A DNA stretch of 64,000 nt from Phaeosaccion multiseriatum (Eukaryota; Ochrophyta, other classes): positions 806,001 through 870,000 of the forward strand of contig OZ218953.1 in assembly GCA_965112735.1 (NCBI GenBank), written 5' to 3'. The translations under genes and the position numbers were made by a program. The notes under the pieces are model-generated. The model did not search any database. It was not told where the DNA came from and was given only the letters and a program-made list of their open reading frames with translations. How positions within the stretch are numbered: the stretch's first letter is position 1; every line of letters starts with the position of its first letter. This document shows, in pieces, positions 55,973 to 64,000 of the stretch.

Positions 55973-57039
55973 CTTTCCTCGTCCCCCGTTCTGCTGATCT
56001 CTCGCCCCCTCTCCCCTCCTTCTCCCCCCTTCCTCTCCCTCCGCTCCATCGCTCCCCCCCGAATCGCTACCTTCCTCCTCCTGCCGCCGCTGCCGCTGCT
56101 GCTGTCCATATGCCTCTAAATCATCGTCCTCCTCTTCGAACTCCTCCACGCTCTGCGCCGCTGCAGAAGACACGACCTCGTGGAGCTTCACCATGTTGGG
56201 ATGGGATAAGTCATTGAGAATCTTGATCTCTCGCAGCGCCGTCACGGGAAGCTGCACTCGGTCGGACCGGGCCAAAGGGAAGGGTGGCCAGGAGCAGCGT
56301 GGTGAATCAACCACATCGATCGATTGGTCGATGAATGGGGAGATGGCACAAGACGAGGGGGGTTGGGTGGGTGGGGGAGGGGTGGGCAGGGGTGGAGGGT
56401 AGTGTAAGGAGGGGCGAAAAACGGGAGAGGAAGTTCGGGGGGGGGGGGGGAAGCCTCTCGTCGAGGGTGCAATGCAAAAGGAAGAGGAGGGAGTACCGAG
56501 CGAAAGACAAAGAGGCCGATGAGTACATCCTGTCCCCCAACAATACACAAGCGGAATTACTTACTGTGACGATATTTACACCCCAACCCTTACAAAACTC
56601 CCTCACCGCCGTCCCTCCCTCCCTCTTTCTCTCCATGTATTTCTATATCTTGTTTCTTTCTTTCTTTCTTTCTCCCAATCGTTCAAACCACCCTGCTTCT
56701 GCTATTGCTACAGCTGCTGCTGTTGCTGCTGCATCCACTCACCCCCATGTTCTCGTGCCTCACTCTGATCTTCTTGAGAGCAACGACCTCTCCTGTGGCC
56801 TTATTCCGAGCTCGGTAGACCTGTCCGTACGTCCCTTCCCCAATCTGCTCTATCCGAGAGTAGCTCTCGATGGTCCGGGTGCCCCATTGCGGCCTCAAGC
56901 GCCCGGCAGCACCAGCAGCACCAGCATTTCCCTCATTGCCACCCTGTGCACCCTGTGGTTCCTTCGAAAAGCTGCTGCTACTGCTGCCTCTGCTGAGGCT
57001 GCTGCCCGGATGGGCGGTCGCCCCCACAGACCACGACAT
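50184..57039 (-). CDS. CDK12/13-like (CTD kinase type) cyclin-dependent kinase with C-terminal RS domain
   Basis: Nine exons join in frame: 57039-56743, 56251-55973, 55645-55412, 55028-54942, 54455-54365, 54025-53889, 53682-53569, 53091-52699 and 51302-50184, giving 916 aa. Seen in order: [16 protein letters not shown], the cyclin-binding helix [11 protein letters not shown] (from residue 101), HRDIK (Asp284), LADFGLSR (303-305), [17 protein letters not shown] and [12 protein letters not shown]. The kinase domain ends with the family-typical PSEL...[10 protein letters not shown]. An acidic/Gln insertion of about 115 residues splits the N-lobe between HEVVSS and [14 protein letters not shown], and a long poly-Gln run sits in the C-lobe. 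The tail is basic, Gly-rich and then RS-rich ([19 protein letters not shown]), as in splicing-linked kinases; in animal CDK12 the RS region is N-terminal. The family phosphorylates the RNA polymerase II CTD. The start is ATG 57039; an upstream GTG is not used. Confidence 0.9.
51370..51620. repeat. (GGGA)n tract in CDK12-like intron 8
   Basis: About 250 bp of GGAG repeats. The coding strand reads (TCCC)n upstream of the last-exon acceptor at 51303. Confidence 0.95.
51773..52460. repeat. (GTGA)n microsatellite, about 690 bp, in CDK12-like intron 8
   Basis: Same repeat and same orientation relative to its gene as the tract in PMS2 intron 9. It is (TCAC)n on the coding strand. Confidence 0.95.
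53112..53341. repeat. (TGTTGGGCGT)n 10-bp minisatellite in CDK12-like intron 7
   Basis: About 23 units alternating gttgttgggt and gttgttgggc. It is followed by (CTGT)n at 53383-53460 and (CCTT)n at 53479-53518 in the same intron. Confidence 0.92.
54778..54940. repeat. (CTGACCGACCGA)n repeat in CDK12-like intron 4
   Basis: Twelve-base units with small changes, ending at the exon 4 donor (54941). Confidence 0.88.
55099..55161. repeat. Three tandem 21-bp units in CDK12-like intron 3
   Basis: GGAGGGTGTCGGTTACAGCAT three times, with one or two changes. It is a young micro-duplication. Confidence 0.85.
55887..55972. repeat. (CA)n starting at CDK12-like exon 2 donor
   Basis: More than 40 CA units. 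On the coding strand the donor reads GTGCGTGTGTGTG, so the splice site is the first part of the repeat. Confidence 0.93.
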
Positions 57040-57314
57040 AGCCAGCTGCACGTGGACTGCTGCAACTCACACAAGCCACCTCGGCTCCATAGATGTTCGG
57101 TGATGATCTTGCAGCTCAGAGGGCTAGAAATCACAGAAATCGATGCTGATCAGAGGGGGAATGTGAGGAGAGCAGAGCAAAAAACAAGAAGTCCCGTGGT
57201 ATAATCTGTGGCGTCGGATGGCTTGAGCGTTGTACGATGCGCGTAGTATAAAGTGGGATAAAGTGGGATAGAGTTAGGGTGATTAGGGAGAGAGGAAGCC
57301 TTCAAAAGGAACAC
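57040..57314. promoter_or_regulatory. Divergent promoter region between CDK12-like and rhomboid genes
   Basis: 275 bp between the two start codons. Contains a doubled taaagtgggata (57249-57270). No certain core element. Confidence 0.4.
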
Positions 57315-59470
57315 ATGCGGAGACACATGGGTCGCCTCACGGTGCTGGTGTACTTGTGCTGCTGCTTCGTCCTGCCAAGACCTGGCAGCGCATTAAGATT
57401 CGCGGCTCTGAGCCGTAGAAGGCCTTTTAGGGCTGCTGCTTCTGCTGGAGCAAAGGGGGGAGCACTAGGGCAGGGGCGAGGCGGAGCAGAACGAAGAGGA
57501 AGCGCCGCGCTGCGTGCACTTAGGCCAGCAGGCCATGGAAGTGGAGGAGGGGGGCTGACGCGGGCATGGTGGGGACAAGGTGGGGACGTGGGAGGGGAAG
57601 GGGCGGTAGGAGGTGGAGGGGGCGGGGGCCGGCCTCCATCGGGAAGGGGACCTTCCTTCCTGCATGGTGCAGATGATGAGGCCGTCGCGGAAGGGGAAGG
57701 GAAGGGCGGAGGGAAGGATCTTTTGAAGCTCCTGGCGGGTGCGGCAGCGTCCTTGGGCCTGCGGCAGCAGCAGACGAAGGAGCTCTTGGCAATGTCGACT
57801 CTGTTCACCTCCATGTCCATGGTAGCAGGGAGGAGAGGGAGGTACCGGTCTCAGTCGAGGAGGAGGGTTCGAGGCGGGGGCGGCGGCAACAGCCGCAGCA
57901 CCCCAGTGACGGAGTTCCTCATTGCGCTCAACGTGGTGATGTTCCTCTTCCAGTGCAAGTTTCCGGCCATGACCATGGGCGGGGCCAAGATCTCCCAGGC
58001 CATCTTCCGCCACGGGCAGTGGTATCGCCTGGTGACGCCAATGTTCCTGCACGTCAACGTCATGCACCTCGTCACCAACACCTTCAGTCTGTTCAATATC
58101 GGCCCGGCGGTGAGTGAGTGAGTAAGGCAGGGCAGAGGAGGAAGCGAGGAATGACCGAGGGTAGAGGGTTGTGGGGAGGAAGCGGGAGCGGTAAGGGGGG
58201 GCAGAGAGAAGGCACTGGGAAGGACGAGAGCGTGAAGATGCTGCGAGGCAAAGAAAGGAAGGCGGGCGGGCAGGTAGGCCGCCCGGGTCGAGACTGAGCC
58301 TGTTTGGTCACTCATCCATCCATGCGTTCCATGCGTGCCTATCTCCTCCTCCTGTCGGAATGCCTTGGGACACCTGGGCTGTGAGCAAGTTTGGGCTGCG
58401 CTGCCCAACGCCCAAACTTTGCCTTTCTCATTTCAATTGAGTCGACTCCACTCCATCTCTCTTTCCTCTCTGTGTCCCCTCCCCCACACCACCACCACCA
58501 CCACCACCACGACACCACGACCACCCATTTGTGGGCAATCTCCCCACTTTCATTCCCCTCACTTTCATCCGATTAGATCGAGGGCTCCTTCGGCAGCGGG
58601 CGAATGTTGGCCATCTATCTCGCCTCGGGGGTGTGCGGCAACGTCGCCAGCTGTGTAGCGAATCCCAACTCCTTGGGCATCGGCGCCTCAGGTGAGTGGG
58701 TGGGGGGGCAGTCTGGGCTCTACGATAAGGTGCTAGGCTTGTGGGTGGGCGTGTGAAGTGTAAGTTTTGAGATCCTTTGAGATGCTGGGCATTGAATGGA
58801 TGGATGGACGAGATGCTTTGAAATGCTGGGCATTGAATGGATGGATGGACACGATGAAGGAACACTGGCCGTGTGGTTCCACACATTGTTCACTTGTCTC
58901 CTCACCCTCGCTCATGTTACGTCTCCTGCTGCTATGCTGGCTGCCGTGCCTGCCTACCTACCTACTTCCCCATCTATCTACCTGCCTTCGGGGTGGATGT
59001 GACATTGACGGACGGGTGGATGGATGGGATGGATGGATGGATGGATGCGACAAATGACAAACCCAAACCACCAACTCTCCAACTATACAGGCGCCGTATT
59101 CGGCATGCTGGGAGCGATGGGCATGCTCCTCCTGCGCAACTCCAAAGTGTACGGTGATGCGGGCAAGCGCAACCTCTCCTCCCTCGGCAAGACAGTTCTC
59201 ATCAACCTCGCCTTTGGCATGAGCGTCAGAGGAATTGACAACACAGCGCACATTGGGGGCTTCCTTGGGGGGGCCTTTTTGACCTTCATGACGGGACCTC
59301 GCTACATCACCAAGTTTGACGCGTTTGGGCGGCCTCGGCTGGTGGACCAGCCCATCATTGGCACCGGTGCCTTGAAGAGTCTGATGAAGGGGTCGAAGGG
59401 GTCGCAGCCAAGTAGGGTCGGCGGTGGCGGCGGTGGTGCGGGGGCTGGTGGGTGGGAGGACGACTATTGA
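57315..59470 (+). CDS. Rhomboid-family intramembrane serine protease
   Basis: Three exons close in frame: 57315-58109, 58577-58691 and 59091-59470, giving 430 aa. The first ATG, 57315, is used; another lies 12 bases on. The N-terminus has a hydrophobic leader (LTVLVYLCCCFVLP) followed by Arg/Ala/Gly-rich sequence to about residue 190, suggesting organelle or plastid targeting by inference. The core has six predicted membrane segments. The first loop has WYRLVTPMFLHVNVMHLVTN, the usual H..N region. GASG carries the catalytic Ser303, split by intron 2, and DNTAHIGG carries His357. Both dyad residues are present, so the protein is probably active. Substrates are unknown. The C-terminus is Gly-rich, ending WEDDY. 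Confidence 0.9.
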
Positions 59471-59909
59471 GGACGGCTCGGCTTGGTCATTGATGACGGC
59501 TCGGCTTGGCCTGGCTATTGAGGATGACCCCTGACAGCGCAGCTTGGTGTCTGCTGGTACCTTTTGCTGCTGAGGAGAGGTTGGTGGTATTCGTGCTGGT
59601 ATGTATGTATGTATGTATGTATGTATGTATGTATGTATGTATGTGTACGCGTTGGGAGCGACGCCGGGGGCTGTGAGAGGCGTAACAGTAAAGAGAAAGA
59701 GGTGTGTGTGGGCGTATGTGTTTGTTTGTGTGTGTGTGTGCGTGTGTGTGTGTGGCTCATGGAACCCACAGAAGCTTGGGGAGTCGAAGGGTGTGTGTGT
59801 GTGTGTGTGTGTGCTACGCAAGCGAAGGCGGGGAAGCGCAACTATTCCCTGCAACAAGTTCCCCCTCTTTGAACTTCGTTTTCACCACCAGCTTCCTCTC
59901 GGCCGGAGG

Positions 59910-59966
<57 letters not shown>

Positions 59967-61175
59967 GCCTCCTTTCTCCGTACGTTCGCTACGGCCTTCG
60001 ATCTAGCATGAGCATGAACAAAACAAAGGGTGGATTGGGTTTGGGAGAAGCTCCGCAGACCGCAAGGGTATGCAAACACAGGCCAAGGGTGGGCTTTTTC
60101 GTAGCCATTCGCCTGCTTTTGTTCTCCTACCGGGCTGCAGGCCCCCACAGCTTCAGTTTGAGACTTGAGTCACATGCACACACACACACACACCCCTACA
60201 CGTACCTCCTTCGCACGCTTGCCACGTCGCTCCACGTAGAGCACGAACAAAGCAGTGATGGATCGGGTTGGGGGTTTGATCAGGGCCGCAGGGGCCAGCG
60301 AGCAGCAGCCTGAGAGCCTGAAGCAGCTTCAAGCTCGTACTGCTGGTGCCACATTGAGAACCATCAGAGAAGAAGAGTGCCGGTGGTTGTGTACATACAT
60401 ATATATATATATAAAAGAGTTTGCAAAAAAAAAATTGAACCCCTCTCACGGGTCACGGCACCGACGGTGTATGTAGGATTGCCATTCGGAAAACCCAAAA
60501 CAAAAGCACCGTTACTGGCCTCTCTAATCGTTACAAACAAAATCATACACTTCTAGGTTCTATACAATCGACCATGGAATCTTCTCTTCTTTCTCAAAAC
60601 CAATCCGATCATCACGTATCCGTTGTACACACCACGGAACATCAAGTGGCAAAGGGTGAGAAGAGAGAGAGAGAGAGGGAGAGAGAGCCGACAGAGCCCG
60701 CTCCCCGTCTCCAAACCCTCCCTACTTGATTTCCTCTCCGAGACAAATCAAAAGAATAAAGCAAAACAAAACAAAACAATAAAAAAAAAGAAGCTATGAG
60801 GGAGTGGTGCTCCAGCCCTGCCCTTCTCTACCTGTGCTCCGCCAAGCTGTGTGTCCCGCTCCCGTGCTCCTCGAGCGCACACGACCTTCCCAATCTTCAC
60901 CCCAACCTCAACCCCAACCCCGATGGCCGGACAAGAGCCGTCTCTCTGTTGGGGCTTTTGTTCTTTGTTCTTTCTGTTCTTTTCTTCCCCTCTATTCGCA
61001 CAATGCTCCACCCGACTGGGGAAGGAAGCAAAACACACACTCATCTATCAAAAGACATAACACCCGCCCAACCACCCACTCTCACACACGAGCAGCGGCA
61101 GCAACAGCAGCAGCAAGAAGAGGAGGAGCGGCTACAGCGAGCGTCAGTCAGGAGGAGGTCCACCCACCTCCACCC
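59471..61175. other. 1.7 kb convergent gap with microsatellites
   Basis: Between the rhomboid stop and the methyltransferase stop. Holds (TATG)n at 59600-59644, GT-rich runs at 59700-59815, (CA)n at 59911-59963, and short AT/A runs at 60396-60434. No gene is supported. Confidence 0.5.
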
Positions 61176-62609
61176 TTATGAGGAGGCCCTGTCCATGCCT
61201 GGCTTGGCCATCTCGGTCACCGCCTTGGCACCTCGGCACGTGCACAGCACTCCACGGCCCACCTCGACAATCTCCACAATGTCGAAGCCGAACTTGGTAA
61301 GCACCTCCTTGGCCTCCTCCTTGGTGGTCCACTTGGTGCAGTAACCTTCCGTGGTCTTCATGGTGCACTTCTCAAAGTTGAGCTCGGCCCCGGCAATGTC
61401 GCCGCACAACTGGGGGTTGTTGGAGTAAAAGTGCTGGAGGGCGTCTCCAAAACACCTGCCGTTCCAGAAGCCGATGACAATGATGCCTGTATCTCCGGCC
61501 AGCAGCTTGAGCTGGCGGAAGGTGGCGGGCTTGATGGCGTCGGGAAAGACACCCAGCGTGTTGTTCACGCAGGCCACCACAACCTGTTGTTGTTGAGAGA
61601 GGCCGGTCGGTTCAAGAGGGAGGGGCGGGCGGGGTAGAGAAACACACACACAGAGAGCGAGAGCAAGAGAGAGAGAGAGAGAAGGTGAGTGCAAGTCGTA
61701 TGCGACAAAGGAAGGACGAACAGAAAGTGACAGGGCCAGACACAAGGAAACACTAACTAACAAAAGAAACGAAATGTGGAAGAGGAGGGAGAAGACACAA
61801 GCGACGCACCGGTCTTGATCGGACTCCCGGGGTGTGGGTGTCCAGCTCGTACAGCAGCTCCGTCGCTGAGCCCGTGATGAATCTCGTCTGTAGGTGGGAA
61901 ATTCACACACAGTAAGGAAAAGAGGGAGGGGGGGGGGGCATAACAAGCGTAAGACGAGAAGAAAGCCATCGTGGCAAAAAGTGGACGGAAGGAGGGCATG
62001 GAGCATTGTTCGGAGACAACGACAACACAGAGAAGCGCAAATCAGCACCAGAGCTTTTCTGGGGGGGGATGACGGGGATTGCTTGCTGCTTACCTTGGTG
62101 AGAGCATCCTTGGGCATCTGATTCCGCGCGTACTCGTTGAACTCAGGGTTGATGTCAATGCCCACGGCCTGCTTGTACTCGCTGGCAATGCCCAGAATCA
62201 CGTCTCCCGTGCCAGAGCCCACCTCCACAAGAGAGCACAGCTCGGCCCCGCCGCAGTGCTGCTTGGTGCGGCTGAGGATGAAGGACATTGTATCCTGGAA
62301 CAGCTGGAAGAAGTACGAGCCCTCAAAGTACAGGCTGTCGTGCCACACATCGGCGCTCATGGCGGACCAGTCGCCCTTCTTGGTGAAGGTTTGCTTGGCA
62401 GGGTCCAGGCCCTTGTCATCCTCCCCGGTGGTCTGCTCCTGCAGTTTGGCGATCTTCGCCTTGGCGTCGTCCTTGGCGCTGTTGACCGTCTTCTTGGCAT
62501 CGACCTTGAGATCCTTGACGCCGTGCTGGAGGTCCTTCACCCCGCTCTTGAGGTCCTTCTTAAGGTCCTTGACACCATTCATTCCCTCCTCGTTCTTGAT
62601 GAAATTCAT
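61176..62609 (-). CDS. SAM-dependent methyltransferase (class I)
   Basis: Three exons close in frame: 62609-62094, 61887-61810 and 61583-61176, giving 333 aa from ATG 62609. Residues 10-60 form a Lys/Asp-rich amphipathic helix built on GVKDL repeats (GMNGVKDLKKDLKSGVKDLQ). Motif I is LVEVGSGTGD, with VGIDINPEF as the acidic post-I strand, followed by VVACVNNTLGVFPD and TGIIVIGFWNG as later strands of a Rossmann-fold methyltransferase. The C-terminus holds GFDIVEIVEVGRGVLCTC. The substrate cannot be read from the sequence. The GVKDL helix might bind a membrane or another protein, which is inference. Coding sequence is free of triplet repeats, unlike most neighbours. Confidence 0.8.
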   Translation of the reverse strand: MNFIKNEEGMNGVKDLKKDLKSGVKDLQHGVKDLKVDAKKTVNSAKDDAKAKIAKLQEQTTGEDDKGLDPAKQTFTKKGDWSAMSADVWHDSLYFEGSYFFQLFQDTMSFILSRTKQHCGGAELCSLVEVGSGTGDVILGIASEYKQAVGIDINPEFNEYARNQMPKDALTKVSSKQSPSSPPRKALVLICASLCCRCLRTMLHALLPSTFCHDGFLLVLRLLCPPPLPLFLTVCEFPTYRRDSSRAQRRSCCTSWTPTPRESDQDRCVACVFSLLFHISFLLLVSVSLCLALSLSVRPSFVAYDLHSPSLSLSLALALCVCVSLPRPPLPLEPTGLSQQQQVVVACVNNTLGVFPDAIKPATFRQLKLLAGDTGIIVIGFWNGRCFGDALQHFYSNNPQLCGDIAGAELNFEKCTMKTTEGYCTKWTTKEEAKEVLTKFGFDIVEIVEVGRGVLCTCRGAKAVTEMAKPGMDRASS

Positions 62610-64000
62610 TGTTGCGTGGTGCGGAAAACTAACAAGTTGTCCTGGCCGTCAAATAGTTGGGGTTCTGCATTGGGAGGCACATGAGCGAAGAAACGAGCGC
62701 AAAGGAGCGAGAGGGGATGAGAACAGGCCGTAATAAGTTGGTCTGGTCAATCTGGACCACGACCAGCCCCAGGATCAAAAAGCGAATCCAGACAAAAGTA
62801 CAGCGCAAGTTTCACAGCAACCACGCAGGCGAGAAGCTATCATATAGGCACACAGTCCTCTGCAGATGCAGCCAGTTGCAGCCATCCGCAGCCTCTCGTT
62901 CCAGACGCTATAGACTGATAGTCCGCACACCCAGAGAATGTGCCTCCCCTCTATTTGTGTCTCCCCTCCCCTGACCACCGCCAATGCCATCCCATCCCCC
63001 ACTCATGCACGACTACCAAAGGCTGCGCAAACACCCCCGCTTGCCCGCCCCAGCCCCCGCGCCCCCCTGCCGTCCATTCGCCTCATTCGGTTATTTTCCA
63101 CCACCACATTCCAGGCACACTTTTAAATTTCCCACCGTCCAAGTCCCCAAAAGCACAGCCACAGAGCAGCATCATGTCACATATAAGCAGGACAAGTCCG
63201 CAGCTCTCACCTTTTCTCTCACTACTGTAATGCTTTCTCTCTACCTTCAACAATGTCTGGTTTTAACTGACCCGCCATCCTTGCCACAGAAAAGGACCCC
63301 CGGGGACCGTTGAAGTTGGGTTCTCACACCCAACAACAGGACAGAACTTGCACGTGGAAAAATCTTTGGGAAGTGAGCAAAACACGCCTCCAGAGCCACG
63401 TATTCCAGCAAGAAGGGCATTGATTGCACTTGAGGGGCAAGAAGCAAAGTTACCGTTCACCGTGATCACGATTTTCTCGGGCTCCTTTCTGGCCGCAGGC
63501 TAGCGCTGGCCGGACTCTGCTTCTGGCTGCTCAGGCTGGGACAACAAAAAAAAATAACTGGGTGGGGTGTGTTGGGGGGGGGATGTCTGGGAGTTTTTTT
63601 TCTTCTTTGTTTACACCCAACCAATCAACCAGGATCGTATTTCCAGCTGGTACTGTATTTTCACTCAATTCACTCAACCGTTCTTTTCCCCACCAAGGTG
63701 ATGCTGTCAAATGACTCTCCAGCGCTCGGCTCCTTACATTACGTGCCTGTCCGGGCCAGCTCCTCTGGCCGGTCCTCAGATGCTCCCCCCCCCTCCCCTC
63801 ACCCCCTCCTCAGTCCTGCTGGACTACTCAAACAAGCGACATAGCTACGTAGTACTTACTCCACCACGTGAGGCGCGCTCTGCTCTGCTGCTGCCACTAA
63901 ACTATCTCCCCCCCAAGTCCTCCGCCTGCTGCGGCTACCGTATCACCAACTGCCGCCCGCTGCTGCCCCCTCCTTCGCCTCGCCTCGCCTCGCCAGGCCT
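62610..64000. other. Upstream region of the methyltransferase, no gene seen
   Basis: 1.4 kb with no supportable gene on either strand. Near the right edge, 63939-63950 carries a one-mismatch copy of the TATCACCAA motif flanked by CTGC triplets, which might be the edge of another coding region. Confidence 0.45.

Noticed and set aside
57279-57314. Longer N-terminus for the rhomboid protein starting at GTG 57279
   Set aside because: Non-ATG start; the first ATG at 57315 is followed directly by a plausible leader.
1-64000. CRISPR arrays, bacterial operons, rRNA or tRNA genes
   Set aside because: Tandem repeats here lack spacer structure, and no rRNA or tRNA signature was recognised by eye on either strand. 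A tRNA scan would be needed to exclude small RNA genes.

Overview
The window is nuclear DNA of a microbial eukaryote. Genes contain many GT-AG introns, and the proteins are eukaryotic: a PMS2-type MutL, a MAP3K-epsilon/Cdc7 septation kinase, a THO-complex WD40 protein, a CDK12-type kinase and an NFKBIL1-like protein. There is no operon structure and no bacterial signal. The FNIP-repeat protein, the WRKY19-like CxxHG zinc-finger protein and the possible plastid-type leaders suggest an alga or heterokont (stramenopile). That placement is inference and no species is claimed. Microsatellites are exceptionally dense, in introns and inside exons.

Layout. 1-4055 (-): N-terminal half of a PMS2-like mismatch-repair ATPase, running off the left edge. 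4341-6212 (+): intronless FNIP-repeat protein. 6482-17970 (-): a 21-exon MAP3K-epsilon-like kinase whose reading frame closes over all exons (about 1861 aa). 18837-22126 (+): THOC3/TEX1, 8 exons. 22945-23466 (-): small basic protein. 24078-25535 (-): alpha/beta hydrolase. 25890-26560: a 170-bp degenerate tandem repeat. 26534-27394 (-): Cys-rich zinc-binding protein. 28286-28701 (+): probable last exon of an unknown gene. 29110-32894 (-): NFKBIL1-like protein, 7 exons. 34646-36577 (-): WRKY19-like zinc-finger protein. 36909-48926 (+): a giant low-complexity protein (5 exons, about 3618 aa). 49126-50049 (-): decayed LINE-type reverse transcriptase with an inverted duplication. 50184-57039 (-): CDK12/13-like kinase with an RS tail, 9 exons. 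57315-59470 (+): rhomboid protease. 61176-62609 (-): SAM methyltransferase.

The genes are not a pathway. Several share RNA polymerase II/mRNA biology (CDK12-like kinase, THOC3) or cell-cycle and genome upkeep (septation kinase, PMS2). Five neighbouring pairs are divergent with short shared promoters.

The most unusual signal is a short sequence, TTGGTGATACAG, usually set in CAG/CTG triplets. I count 14 exact copies, plus many one-mismatch copies, in introns, between genes and, read in three different frames, inside coding exons. Other patterns are microsatellites that grow out of splice donors or precede acceptors with fixed strand polarity, a 12-bp hairpin motif present three times, a roughly 250-bp dispersed element in two copies, and GGA-triplet tracts coded only as Gly or Glu. 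Exon boundaries were placed by eye from GT/AG signals and frame continuity; no searches were run.
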